Shown: positions 26,103 to 34,944, counted from the stretch's first letter. The stretch: 64,000 nt of DNA from Psychrobacter cibarius (GCA_030686115.1 CP131612.1:3348001-3412000); one strand, 5' to 3'. Numbers and translations are program-made. The notes: generated from the sequence alone by a model not told the origin.

Positions 26103-27079
26103 TGGAATTTGATGTAGTTGTTGGTAACCCACCTTACCAAATTGATACTAATGGTTCGGGAAGACAAGCTACCCCTGTTTATCAAAAGTTTGTGGAAGCT
26201 GCAATAAACTTACAACCGAATTATTTGGTTATGATCATGCCTGCAAGATGGTATTCAGGTGGGTTTGGCTTAGACTCTTTTAGAAAAAATGTTCTGAAAG
26301 ACAAAAGGTTTAAAGAGTTATACGATTTTGAGTCGGCATCAAAAATTTTTCCAGGTGTAGATATAGCAGGAGGAGTTTGTTATTTTCTTTGGGACAAAAA
26401 TTATAATGGACAATGTAAAGTTGTTAGTAGCAGAGACAATGAAGTAAATTATAGGGATTTAGATGAATTTGATATATTTGTTAGGGATAATCAAGCACTA
26501 AATATTTTGAGAAAAATTCTAAAAAGTAGTGATTATAAAAACTATGGTAGTTTAATAGATGTTGTTGGTTCCATTAGACCTTTTGATATACCAACTAATT
26601 ATTCACCAAAAGATAAAGGGATTCCATGTTGGTTTAAGCAAAAGATTGGACTCAGTTATGCAGACCCTAATGACATAAAAGATAAAAACGAAATAATTAA
26701 TAAATGGAAAATTCTAATACCTAAAGCTCCAATTGCGGGTCAAACGGATTTTACCAAGCCTATAAAAATCTACCATGAAAAAAACGTATTGATAGCTAAA
26801 CCTGGAGAAATATGCACGGAATCATATATAGTTGCAGCATCATTTGATTCCAGAGAAGAAGCAGAGAATTTTAGAAATTATCTCTTTACTAAAACTGTTA
26901 GACTTCTAATTTTATTAACTTTAATGTCTCAGGATGTTAATAAAAAGAATTTTAGATTTGTACCTAATTTATCTGATTTCTGTAAACCCATTAATGATGA
27001 TACTTTGAGAAAAATGTGGGATTTAAGTCCAAGCGATTGGGAATATATTGATAAAAGAGTTAAAGCTATAAGTGATTAA
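26102..27079 (+). CDS. N6-adenine methyltransferase catalytic part with specificity domain
   Basis: 325 residues beginning MEFDVVVGNPPYQID, so the catalytic NPPY (motif IV) is almost at the N-terminus. MPARWYSGGFGLDSFRKNVL and FPGVDIAGGVCYFLWDK are typical of Eco57I-like methylases; residues ~160-325 (RPFDIPTNY, GIPCWFKQKIGLSY) likely form the target-recognition domain. It lacks the SAM-binding motif I, which is at the end of the preceding protein, so the two chains must assemble. Composition is more AT-rich than the preceding gene, as specificity domains often are. Confidence 0.78.
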   Translation: MEFDVVVGNPPYQIDTNGSGRQATPVYQKFVEAAINLQPNYLVMIMPARWYSGGFGLDSFRKNVLKDKRFKELYDFESASKIFPGVDIAGGVCYFLWDKNYNGQCKVVSSRDNEVNYRDLDEFDIFVRDNQALNILRKILKSSDYKNYGSLIDVVGSIRPFDIPTNYSPKDKGIPCWFKQKIGLSYADPNDIKDKNEIINKWKILIPKAPIAGQTDFTKPIKIYHEKNVLIAKPGEICTESYIVAASFDSREEAENFRNYLFTKTVRLLILLTLMSQDVNKKNFRFVPNLSDFCKPINDDTLRKMWDLSPSDWEYIDKRVKAISD

Positions 27080-27493
27080 GTCAACATTGAAGTTTTTCAA
27101 GGTAGTTGTCATTTATAAAAGCGCTAAATGCGCTTAAGGTATGATAGATGCACCTGCACTCGGCTGCCTTTTACCACTCTTGCATTGGATCAACTGTACG
27201 ATTAGTAACCCATAAAGTTTGAGCAATCATATGAATGATTCAATGCTCCTCTCACTGAAATTGAGAAAGCGATCAACCTAGTTATTGCAGGGGATGTCAA
27301 AGCATATCGAATGAATGCCGCATATGGCAAGATCTAGCGATTTAAAAATATAGTAATATTCACGTTAATTTCGATTTACAACATCAATTAGTTTATTTGT
27401 ATTCCATTGAGCGACTTTATGGGATAGGCATTAGTAAAAATCTAATGCTTTTCCCAATAGATAAAAATATTTTTAGGATATAAGCTGACTGCT
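27080..27493. other. 414-bp cargo spacer with a short coding relic
   Basis: No gene. A hairpin AAGCGC-TAAAT-GCGCTT lies at 27119-27135 without a T run, so it is a poor terminator. In one plus-strand frame, about 27240-27337, codons read FNAPLTEIEKAINLVIAGD and then KAYRMNAAYGKI before a stop. This looks like a real protein tail whose upstream part is lost, probably a decayed cargo gene. I do not recognise it. Confidence 0.4.
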
Positions 27494-28354
27494 TTATCTT
27501 AGTTCATAAGTTTCTGAGAAATCGTATTTGGGGAATGTAACAATATAATCAGCACCATCCATACTTAGAACAGCTTCAATTTCAGGCTCTCCTTTATATC
27601 CACGCTTTACAAAAAGGCCGAGATAACCCTCTAATTTACTAGCAATTATATTCTGGAGATCTCTGAGGATGATTTTTTGTTTATCCACCTGTATGACTGA
27701 CTGTACATTAAAACCCTGACCTGCAAAACCACCCCCAATTGGAAAGTATGATGGTCCTCCTTCAATAGAACTGATCACATTTACGCCAGCTTCTCGCAAA
27801 CGTTTTCTTTGTTGTTCTGTTAGATTGTCAGATCCAAGATCATCAAGCACTTTATATCCTTCTAGCTCCTTAGACCAGTTTCTATGCATGATTTCAACCA
27901 CTTCTTTATTTTCCCAAGTTTTATGAGCGAATATTCCGATAACGTAAAACTTATCATTAAAAAGCCAAGCAAAAACAAGAAACTCAGATCCTTTTTCAAA
28001 ACTACCATCATCGTTTTCATTCAAATGAAAGTGATGGACACCCCAGTCATTCAACATAGGATCTGTTTTATTGGGAGAAAATATTTTTTTGCTTAGATTC
28101 ATAGTCAAGTCTTTACCGCTTTCAACCCTGCTTATAAGTCTGTTGAACCCTTCCTCTAGCTCTTTTGGACAAACAAAAGTGTCAGCTAAAATCACTTCAC
28201 GTATCTTTTTCGCTGGTCGTCTACTTTCTGTATTAAAATATAGTACTGGTATTTTGCTATCTGGCACTGATGCAATATTACAACCCCACTCATTACTTAG
28301 AGTGTTCTTTAAAATGTTAATCCAGTCACCGAAAAAATCAGCTTTTAATTTCAT
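27494..28354 (-). CDS. Cargo protein of unknown function, possible defence or toxin-like
   Basis: 286 residues, soluble, no signal or membrane segment. The most striking part is residues ~104-160: DWGVHHFHLN, a short acidic loop, EFLVFAWLFNDKFYVIGIFAHKTWENKEVVEIMHRNW, which reads like a compact enzyme core with HHxHL and a His-rich second half. C-terminal 80 residues form a basic domain (LGLFVKRGYKGEPE). I recognise no named family. Opposite orientation to the restriction-modification genes, and a location inside transposon cargo, make a defence role possible but unproven. Confidence 0.6.
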   Translation of the reverse strand: MKLKADFFGDWINILKNTLSNEWGCNIASVPDSKIPVLYFNTESRRPAKKIREVILADTFVCPKELEEGFNRLISRVESGKDLTMNLSKKIFSPNKTDPMLNDWGVHHFHLNENDDGSFEKGSEFLVFAWLFNDKFYVIGIFAHKTWENKEVVEIMHRNWSKELEGYKVLDDLGSDNLTEQQRKRLREAGVNVISSIEGGPSYFPIGGGFAGQGFNVQSVIQVDKQKIILRDLQNIIASKLEGYLGLFVKRGYKGEPEIEAVLSMDGADYIVTFPKYDFSETYELR

Positions 28355-28500
28355 TTTCAGTCCAATTTTATTTTTATGGCAAATATCGACTTCAATTTAT
28401 AGCATAGCTACGTTCAACGTATGCTAGCTAATAAGATTAAAGATGCCATTTTCGGGTTGGCTATTTATCGCTTAATTTGATCGTTTGTTGATTCATAATG

Positions 28501-28905
28501 TTAAACATTGTTCTTTAGAGACTCTTGCTGCTCATCACACACCTTTAGACCTATATTTACAGCCACACTTAGGTCTGCTCCTGTGTTAATGCTATATGGT
28601 ACGTTCGAGTGCATATCATCATATTTTAGAGCGTTAGCTGCTGCTTTATTAAGTGGTGTGCCAATATAAGACTCATCGGTGAAACCCTCTGGCGCAAAAT
28701 ACACCTCACGACCGAAAGCTGGATGGAAACCGCATGATATTTCTCCGTAAGCTACGGTAAACGGATATGGCGATGAGTGTTCAAGCGACCACTGCATCTC
28801 ATTCACGTTAATAAAACCAGAACCGTATAGATCGTCATGTTCTTGCGCCACAGGACTACATGCCACAATTAGTAACAAGCTTAGACTTAGCATTAATTTA
28901 TTCAT
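28501..28905 (-). CDS. YebY/DUF2511-like lipoprotein
   Basis: 134 residues from the ATG at 28905 (AGGT 9 bp upstream); the longer frame would begin with GTG. The signal MNKLMLSLSLLLIVACS has a lipobox IVAC. In the mature protein, FINVNEMQWSLEHSSPYPFTVAYGEISCGF, GTPLNKAAANAL and a final Cys (KVCDEQ) follow the same order as the DUF2511 family of E. coli YebY, from memory. Function of the family is uncertain. It is an odd passenger for a transposon; no partner gene is evident. Confidence 0.55.
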   Translation of the reverse strand: MNKLMLSLSLLLIVACSPVAQEHDDLYGSGFINVNEMQWSLEHSSPYPFTVAYGEISCGFHPAFGREVYFAPEGFTDESYIGTPLNKAAANALKYDDMHSNVPYSINTGADLSVAVNIGLKVCDEQQESLKNNV

Positions 28906-28962
28906 TGCTATTGACCTCACAATTTAAGAGAAATAAACTAGCTATCCACACTTGCTAAAAGT

Positions 28963-30729
28963 CTAGTTATGTAATGCGTCATTAATCTTATTTACCCCAG
29001 TTAATATCCAGTTGTTGTCATCATTAATAGCAGTAGTATGTTTGAATGTACTTAATCGACCTTCAAAAGCATCTATAAACTCTTTGGGTAAAGAGCCTGA
29101 TGGGTAGTTATTAATAGATACAATGATCGCAAGCAAGCCTTCATCGTTTTCTGCGTCTAAAAACTGCTTTTCGTCAGCTACAATTATAATAACTCCACTC
29201 ATTCCAGAGTCAGTGCCGACTTTTTCATGACTATCTAATATGTAATATACGTTCTTATCAACGACTACTCTAATTACAATAAGCTCTTGTGGGTAGGGAG
29301 ATAAACCTTTGCTTATACTCGTTAAGGACATAAGCTGATAATCGTCACTACTGTTAAATCCAAGTCGATAGGTGAACCATTTCGCCCTCTCAGGCTCATT
29401 AGAACCGCTTAATGCCTTAGCATGTCCCCATAATTTCTGAATCCTCGAACCTTTTGTTTTTTCAGGCTCAACATCCTCAAAGCAAAAGGCTGCATATCCA
29501 ATATCGCCTCTACTATTGGAAACATTGCCAGATGCATAGCTAGACGGTTCTGCACCGTAAAGAGGGTATTTTGTACCAGCTTGTTCCGCTTCTATTTTTT
29601 GTTGATGAATTTTCATTGCTATCTTTTTTCCCAATATTTTCATTGCCTGTCTAACGGTTGCTGTTTCCATGTTGTTAGCAGGATGATCGGGATTAAGCGC
29701 TATATCCTCTGTTTGTTCTCTCTTTTTTACTGGGTAGAAAAATATGTCTTTTCCTTCATCAATACCTTCAACTGGGTTCTTAAAACTAGGGCTAGCGACA
29801 ACATTAATTTCATCACAGTCAATAAAATCTGGTTCCGATATACCTTTAATGCTAGTGCATAGTATTGTACTGTCATCTAATCGAGTTCCCTCAAATAGCA
29901 CCTGAATATCATCATCATGCCAAGGCTTTACTTTTAAGTTAATTTTATAAGGATGTGTACGCAATTGGGTTCGTATATATTGATTAAAATCTCTTACTAT
30001 ATTTCTAGTATGATCACTCGTTTTTATGAAATGTAGTAAGACACTATCTCTTATTACGAATTTCTTAGGTAAATACACCAAATTAGGGATTTGTTGGTAG
30101 CTTGCGTCACAGTAGTTTAATAGACACCTACTGATAAAATCCTCTCCGTGAGAGTAATGAATATTATTTTCCAGCCCCCAATTGAGTGTCATTAAAACTC
30201 TCTTAATCTCCATTGAATAGCCAAAATGGGCAATAAAGAACAATACAGGGTGAATAAGAATGGTGTCTTGATTTGCTCCTACATTACTTACTCTGACAAT
30301 AGAATGCTCGTTTTCTAGCATTTTGTAGACAGGGTAAACATCATTAAGGTGCTCGTTTAGCTCAACTCTTTTGCCTTCACTATGATCGTATTCAGCACTA
30401 TCACCTAGATTAATCTCAAATTCATCAAGTACAAATTTAGAGTCACATATCCCATTTTTCCATATCGATCCTATTGGCATCTTTGATATAGCGCCAAAAG
30501 GAACTTCTAACTCTGGTTGAAAATAAGGATTTGCATCATCTATATTGAATAACACGACTCTTATTAGTAATTCCGAGTTGTCTGCAAAATTCCTAGCTAA
30601 ATTAGAGTACCAGACGACTGTATATCGTTGATATGATCTTAATCTTGGATTGCTCTCAAAGTAACCTTTAAGGTTTATGCTGGCCTTATAAGGCTCTATT
30701 TTATTGTCTTTAAATGGAGGGAATACCAT
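28963..30729 (-). CDS. Large protein at distal transposon end, possibly TnsE-like
   Basis: 588 residues, cytoplasmic. Three regions are visible: residues 1-260 with alternating strands and helices; ~260-315 (YKINLKVKPWHDDDIQVLFEGT ... IKGISEPDF); and a C-terminal ~180 residues containing IRVVVDKNVYYILDSHE, SGVIIIVADEKQF, EGLLAIIVSINNYPSGSLP and FKHTTAINDDNNW. The overall length, the middle strand pair and the C-terminal order resemble Tn7 TnsE, the protein that steers transposition to replicating DNA, but this is a memory-based, weak comparison. It reads away from the distal end, 168 bp inside it. The alternative is unrelated cargo. Confidence 0.45.
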   Translation of the reverse strand: MVFPPFKDNKIEPYKASINLKGYFESNPRLRSYQRYTVVWYSNLARNFADNSELLIRVVLFNIDDANPYFQPELEVPFGAISKMPIGSIWKNGICDSKFVLDEFEINLGDSAEYDHSEGKRVELNEHLNDVYPVYKMLENEHSIVRVSNVGANQDTILIHPVLFFIAHFGYSMEIKRVLMTLNWGLENNIHYSHGEDFISRCLLNYCDASYQQIPNLVYLPKKFVIRDSVLLHFIKTSDHTRNIVRDFNQYIRTQLRTHPYKINLKVKPWHDDDIQVLFEGTRLDDSTILCTSIKGISEPDFIDCDEINVVASPSFKNPVEGIDEGKDIFFYPVKKREQTEDIALNPDHPANNMETATVRQAMKILGKKIAMKIHQQKIEAEQAGTKYPLYGAEPSSYASGNVSNSRGDIGYAAFCFEDVEPEKTKGSRIQKLWGHAKALSGSNEPERAKWFTYRLGFNSSDDYQLMSLTSISKGLSPYPQELIVIRVVVDKNVYYILDSHEKVGTDSGMSGVIIIVADEKQFLDAENDEGLLAIIVSINNYPSGSLPKEFIDAFEGRLSTFKHTTAINDDNNWILTGVNKINDALHN

Positions 30730-30791
30730 AATAGTAAATCACTTTATAAATAGAAATTGTCGTTCAATACGTCACAATCAATAAAATAGAT

Positions 30792-30812
30792 CGCTAAAAG
30801 TCGCCTTTAGCG
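30792..30812. terminator. Hairpin near distal transposon end
   Basis: CGCTAAA (30792-30798) and TTTAGCG (30806-30812) form a 7-bp stem around AGTCGCC. There is no clear T run, so it may be a structural element of the transposon end rather than a terminator. Confidence 0.35.
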
Positions 30813-30847
30813 CGTCGGCTAAGGCGAGATAATAAATCATTTAATTA

Positions 30848-30888
30848 GCAGTTTGACAGGAATTGGGTAGGAATGACATTAATTGGGT
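30848..30888 (-). repeat. Distal end: two abutting TnsB-type binding repeats
   Basis: On the minus strand, CCCAATTAATGTCA begins at 30887 and CCCAATTCCTGTCA at 30867, spaced exactly 20 bp. The first is 10 bp from the terminal TGTC, as at the other end. Close packing here against wide spacing at the tnsA end is the same asymmetry as in Tn7. Confidence 0.88.
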
Positions 30889-30897
30889 AAAGCGACA

Positions 30898-30902
30898 GCC
30901 AC
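30898..30902. repeat. Target site duplication GCCAC, right copy
   Basis: GCCAC directly follows the terminal GACA of the element and matches 15467-15471. Confidence 0.92.
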
Positions 30903-31833
30903 CACCCACCAAAGCCACGGCTGATATAGTGTGATGAACCTGCCTAAACGGTCTTGTCCCATAATCGTAATCGCTGTCTGCCACTGAATAAGTACTGGCA
31001 ACTTCTAATGCATCTTCATCACTTAAATCCGGCAATATGGTCGGCAGCCTTGACGCCATTAACGTCTTGCCTGAGCCGGGTGGCCCTGTAAATAACAGCG
31101 AATGACCACCAGCAGCGGCAATCTCTAGCGCGCGCCGTGCATGATGCTGTCCTTTGACATCAGCCAAATCCACTTGATAGCCAACATGCTGCTGTGCTGG
31201 ACTGGGTTGTACAACGTCCAAAGAGTCATAGGCTGCGCTTGGATTGGCTAACGACTGTAAGTGGTCACAAACTGTCTTTAAGCTTTGCGCGGCTAGTATC
31301 GTCACGCCATCCACACGGCTGGCCTCAGCACCATTATCAATCGGTACGATAAGCTGCGGTGTTTGTGGTTTTGGCTGCGGTTCGCTCAGCTCCTGTTCAG
31401 TAATATTTGCCACCTGCAATACTTTGGACGCCAGCGCCTCAGCTTTGATCGCTCGTGCCACCGCTAAGCTGCCTGTCACTTGCCGTAAATTCCCATTGAG
31501 CGCTAACTCACCGATAAACTCAAACCCTGATAATACTTCTGGATCCAATTGATCACTGGCTGCCAAGATTCCGATGGCAATCGGTAAATCAAGACGCGCG
31601 CCATCTTTAGGCAAATCAGCGGGGGCTAAATTGATAGTGAGACGACGATTAGGAAATTGAAAGCCAGAGTTCAGAATCGCAGAGCGTACACGGTCTTTAC
31701 TCTCACGTACCGCCGCCTCCGGCAAACCGACGATGGTCAATGCTGGCAACCCTTGTGACAGATGCACTTCAATAATGACCTTGGGCGCATGCAGTCCGAC
31801 GACTGAACGAGTATAGACTTGGGCAAACGACAT
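30898..31833 (-). pseudogene. comM: comM (yifB), 5' part, truncated by Tn7-like insertion
   Basis: Encodes the first ~312 residues of ComM: SFAQVYTRSVVGLHAPKV, the ChlI/Lon-S5-like domain (GLPEAAVRESKDRVRSA, NLAPADLPKDGARLDLPIA), and the AAA+ Walker A GPPGSGKTLMA. It is cut after VALVGGG; the frame then runs 18 codons into the transposon and stops at about 30841. The ATG at 31833 is preferred because AGGA lies 8 bp upstream. The product would keep the ATP-binding P-loop but lack Walker B and sensor residues, so helicase activity must be lost. Confidence 0.95.
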
Positions 31834-32191
31834 CAGCATTTTCCTAATATAGGGAATAATTGATAATAGAGCATTATGTATCAGTGCGCAAATGTCGTGT
31901 TTTCTTGTCTCATTTTATTTACTAGCATAGTTATCAACAGTTGTTATATGATAAACGGATGCTCTTTCGCTCAGTCTTATTCGGCTATGCTGCCCCAAAG
32001 ATTATCCAAAGGTTCTCACCCCTGTTAACCACGTTATTAACGTATTGGATAATTTTAATCGTGCTACAAAGTATTAAAGATTAGCAAGAGTATTGGCAAT
32101 AAAAGGATTTTATTGATCATATAAAGTTTGCTGGCGGCTTTTTGCTGCAGATTTATATAACACCTACTTTATATAATACCCACTACCATGG
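31834..32191. other. Divergent intergenic region between comM and acylase gene
   Basis: About 350 bp. A perfect 9-bp inverted repeat ATTATCCAA (32001-32009) / TTGGATAAT (32045-32053) encloses GTTAACCACGTTATTAAC, itself partly symmetrical. It may be a regulator site for the acylase gene. TATAAT at 32171-32176 is a fair -10. Confidence 0.45.
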
Positions 32192-34687
32192 ATGGATAAG
32201 CTTATGAGCATAAAGATGCATAATCGGCGTGTGCCCACACTCACGCTACTGACAGTAGCAGTCTCTTTAGGACTGTTCGGCTGCTCAGACAGCGACAATA
32301 GTTTCAATGACGATGATGTCATATCCCCTTCCACTAATTATGAAGCCGATATTCAGCGCACTGAGTTCGGTATACCGCACATCACCGCAAAGGATTACAA
32401 AGGCCTTGGTTATGGCGTCGGTTATGCATTCGCAGAAGATAACTTCTGCTCACTAGCGCGTGAAGTTGTAGTCGCTAGCGGTCAGAGTATGCTGTATCTA
32501 GGCGCTGACGGTAATTTGGCTAGCGATGCTTTTTATACATGGTACAACACTGACAAGCGAAAAGCTGAATTTTTAGCAGCTCAAGACCCTGAAGTCATTG
32601 ATGCTGTGACAGGTTATGCAGCAGGCTATAGCCGTTATCTACGTGACAAAGGCGTGGCTAATATCGATCCTGCTTGTGCCAATGCTGAATGGGTACGCGA
32701 GATTACTCTCGATGATTTATTGACGGTCTACGGTAAAGCCAATCTACGTGGTGGCTTATCTAATTTTGTCGGTCCCATTGTAGCAGCGGCACCGCCCTCT
32801 ATTGCTGGCGTTCAGGGTAGCTCAAGAATGCGTAGTGTTCCAGTCGCAAATCCTGTCGTAGAGTCAGCACCTGCATTCAATATGGATACGATTAATGCGA
32901 TGAGTGGCGGTAGTAATGCCTATGCCTTTGGTAAGGAGGTGACCGGTACTAATAGCGGGGTCATGTATGGCAATCCGCATGAGCCATGGGATGGCGTCCA
33001 ACGCTTCTATCAATTTCACTTAACGATGCCAGGTGAGCTGGATGTGATGGGTGCGGCTCAACAAGGTCAGCCTTTCCCTAACATTGGTTTTAATAAAGAC
33101 GTGGCTTGGAGCCATACCGTATCCACTGCCAAACGTTTTACGCTTTATCAGCTTAGCCTAGTTGACGGAGATCCTCTCAAATACAATTATACTAATAGCG
33201 CTGGTGTGACTGAGCAGCGCGATATCGAGACCGTTCCTGTCACTATTCAGCTACCAAATAATCAGACGCAGGTTCACAATATTTATGTCTCACAATATGG
33301 ACCGATGTTAGCTGTCAACTTGCTCAATGGTCAATTACCAGCATGGGGCGCTAATAATCTAGCTTATACTATCCGTGACGCCGCCTCTGAAAACCCAAGA
33401 GCACTCAATCAGTGGCGTAGTATGAATAAGGCTACGAGCGTTGAGGACTTAGTCGATAGAATGCAAAGCGTCCTTGGTCTTGGGTTTGTTAATACTATTG
33501 CTACCGACCGTAATGGTAAGGCACTCTATGCTGACATCTCAACCGTACCAAATGTGACCAAAGCTAAGCTTGAAGCTTGTAGTAGTGCTGCATCTGGCCC
33601 CTTCCTTGGTGCTTTAATTGCCGCTGACTTGCCAGCACTGAATGGTAGTAACGCTGCCTGTGAATGGGGAGTTGATACAGACTCACCGCAAGCAGGTATC
33701 TTTGGGCGCTCAAACTTACCTTTCTTGATCCGCGATGATTATGTTGCTAACTCGAATGATAGCTATTGGTTAAGCAATTTAGAGCAACCACTGACTGGAT
33801 TTTCACCGCTCCTACGTCGTCGTTTAGCCCCCTTCTTAGGTGCTACTCCAGCAGCTGGTGTTCCATTGCTTATGCGCTCACGTATGGGACTGGTTCAAAT
33901 ACAAGATCGATTCAGTAATAAAGATAACTTGGGCGGTACTAAGTTCAATTTAAACAATATGCAAGAGGTCGTCTATGGTAACCGCAGCTATGTCGCTGAG
34001 TTGGTACTTGACGACGTATTAGCAGATTGTCGAGCGAATGCTAGCATGCCTTTGACAGGCGGCTCTACTATTGATGCAACTAATGCTTGTAATATCTTGG
34101 GTAATTGGGATCGTCGTAATAATTTAGAGAGCAAAGGCGCTCATGTCTTTAGAGAGTTTTGGCGTAATGTGGATTTCAATGAAACGACGGATACGATATT
34201 CAGTGTTAAATTTGATGCAAAAGACCCAGTCAATACGCCTCGTGGTTTAATTATTAGTGCGGATACACGTACTGCTTTAGGAGATTCCATTAAGTTCTTC
34301 CAAGATAAAAACATTGCTCTTGATGCGTCTTTATCTGATTTGCAGTATATCGTTGATGCTGGTAAAAACGGCGAGCGTATTGCTATGCATGGTGGCTTTG
34401 GTCGTGAAGGTGTATTCAATGTTGCAGAAACGAGAGGCACAAGCGCTAATGATGGCGCAAACTACCTCATTAATTTTGGTCCAACATATATGCAAACCGT
34501 TACCTTTGATAAAAGCGGCCCTGTAGCAGAAGCATTACTAGGTTACTCGCAAGCTTCTGATACTACTCGACCGTTCCATCGTGACCAGAGTCGTCGCTAC
34601 TCAGCTAAAGAATGGATTCGTTTACCCTTCAATGCTAATGACGTTAGCAAGCAAGCCGTTGGCAATAAAATCCAGCTAAAAGAATAA
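32192..34687 (+). CDS. Penicillin acylase-family Ntn hydrolase, lipoprotein
   Basis: 831 residues. A lipoprotein signal is followed by LFGCSDSDNS (lipobox LFGC). The alpha chain has IQRTEFGIPHITAKDYKGLGYGVGYAFAEDNFC; autoproteolysis is expected at MSGGSNAYAFG, making Ser the N-terminal nucleophile of the beta chain. NPHEPWDG, PFPNIGFNKDVAWSHTVS and the C-terminal MHGGFGREG are typical. The family includes penicillin G acylases and N-acyl-homoserine-lactone acylases; substrate cannot be told here. ATGs at 32188, 32192 and 32204 compete; the last has GGA 8 bp upstream. A terminator follows. Confidence 0.85.
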   Translation: MDKLMSIKMHNRRVPTLTLLTVAVSLGLFGCSDSDNSFNDDDVISPSTNYEADIQRTEFGIPHITAKDYKGLGYGVGYAFAEDNFCSLAREVVVASGQSMLYLGADGNLASDAFYTWYNTDKRKAEFLAAQDPEVIDAVTGYAAGYSRYLRDKGVANIDPACANAEWVREITLDDLLTVYGKANLRGGLSNFVGPIVAAAPPSIAGVQGSSRMRSVPVANPVVESAPAFNMDTINAMSGGSNAYAFGKEVTGTNSGVMYGNPHEPWDGVQRFYQFHLTMPGELDVMGAAQQGQPFPNIGFNKDVAWSHTVSTAKRFTLYQLSLVDGDPLKYNYTNSAGVTEQRDIETVPVTIQLPNNQTQVHNIYVSQYGPMLAVNLLNGQLPAWGANNLAYTIRDAASENPRALNQWRSMNKATSVEDLVDRMQSVLGLGFVNTIATDRNGKALYADISTVPNVTKAKLEACSSAASGPFLGALIAADLPALNGSNAACEWGVDTDSPQAGIFGRSNLPFLIRDDYVANSNDSYWLSNLEQPLTGFSPLLRRRLAPFLGATPAAGVPLLMRSRMGLVQIQDRFSNKDNLGGTKFNLNNMQEVVYGNRSYVAELVLDDVLADCRANASMPLTGGSTIDATNACNILGNWDRRNNLESKGAHVFREFWRNVDFNETTDTIFSVKFDAKDPVNTPRGLIISADTRTALGDSIKFFQDKNIALDASLSDLQYIVDAGKNGERIAMHGGFGREGVFNVAETRGTSANDGANYLINFGPTYMQTVTFDKSGPVAEALLGYSQASDTTRPFHRDQSRRYSAKEWIRLPFNANDVSKQAVGNKIQLKE

Positions 34688-34712
34688 GTTTGACGTAACT
34701 TAAATTAGTGAT

Positions 34713-34746
34713 AAAAAGACCTCAGATATATGCTGAGGTCTTTTTT
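34713..34746 (+). terminator. Rho-independent terminator after acylase gene
   Basis: GACCTCAG and CTGAGGTC form an 8-bp stem around ATATATG, flanked by AAAAA and TTTTTT. Confidence 0.88.
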
Positions 34747-34930
34747 ACTTTATGGAAGCAGCCTGTTTGAATATCGTCGATTCATCATGATGCCAGCACT
34801 TAGCCAGCTAACCGCAAGAGGGGTATGAGTATAATTGCCAAAATCAAATGGACTTATCATAGACAGTTTGCATGTAAGAAAACTCGCCGACCACCCCACT
34901 GCAAACAAGGATTTGTTATACTAGTGCTTA

Positions 34931-34944
34931 TTGATGGCTATCAA
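34931..34944 (+). promoter_or_regulatory. FNR/Anr box upstream of hemN
   Basis: TTGATGGCTATCAA is a perfect match to the FNR consensus TTGAT-N4-ATCAA. TATTAT at 34972-34977 would be the -10, putting the box near -46, close to the usual -41.5. The start codon is 150 bp downstream. The rest of the 406-bp region holds the preceding terminator and the leader. Confidence 0.75.

Larger units (their letters stand above)
15472..30897. mobile_element. Tn7-like transposon in comM (Tn6022/AbaR-like), 15,426 bp
   Basis: Ends are TGTCACTATG at 15472 and, on the other strand, TGTCGCTTTA from 30897, each followed directly by a CCCAATnnnTGTCA-type repeat at the same distance of 10 bp. It is flanked by GCCAC duplications. 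Deleting 15472-30902 joins two comM fragments in frame (525 codons plus stop, VGGG-SRPKPGE), which proves the limits. The tnsA-tnsB-tnsC-tniQ module plus a fifth gene lies at the left; cargo fills the rest. Acinetobacter Tn6022/AbaR elements also use comM, so the same target-selection mechanism is inferred. Presence of TnsA predicts cut-and-paste movement. Confidence 0.95.

Noticed and set aside
30792..30812. Rho-independent terminator at the distal end
   Set aside because: No T run on either strand; kept only as a low-confidence hairpin.
15472..30897. CRISPR-associated transposon (CAST)
   Set aside because: No cas gene or direct repeat-spacer array is present and the tniQ gene has a long C-terminus for DNA recognition.
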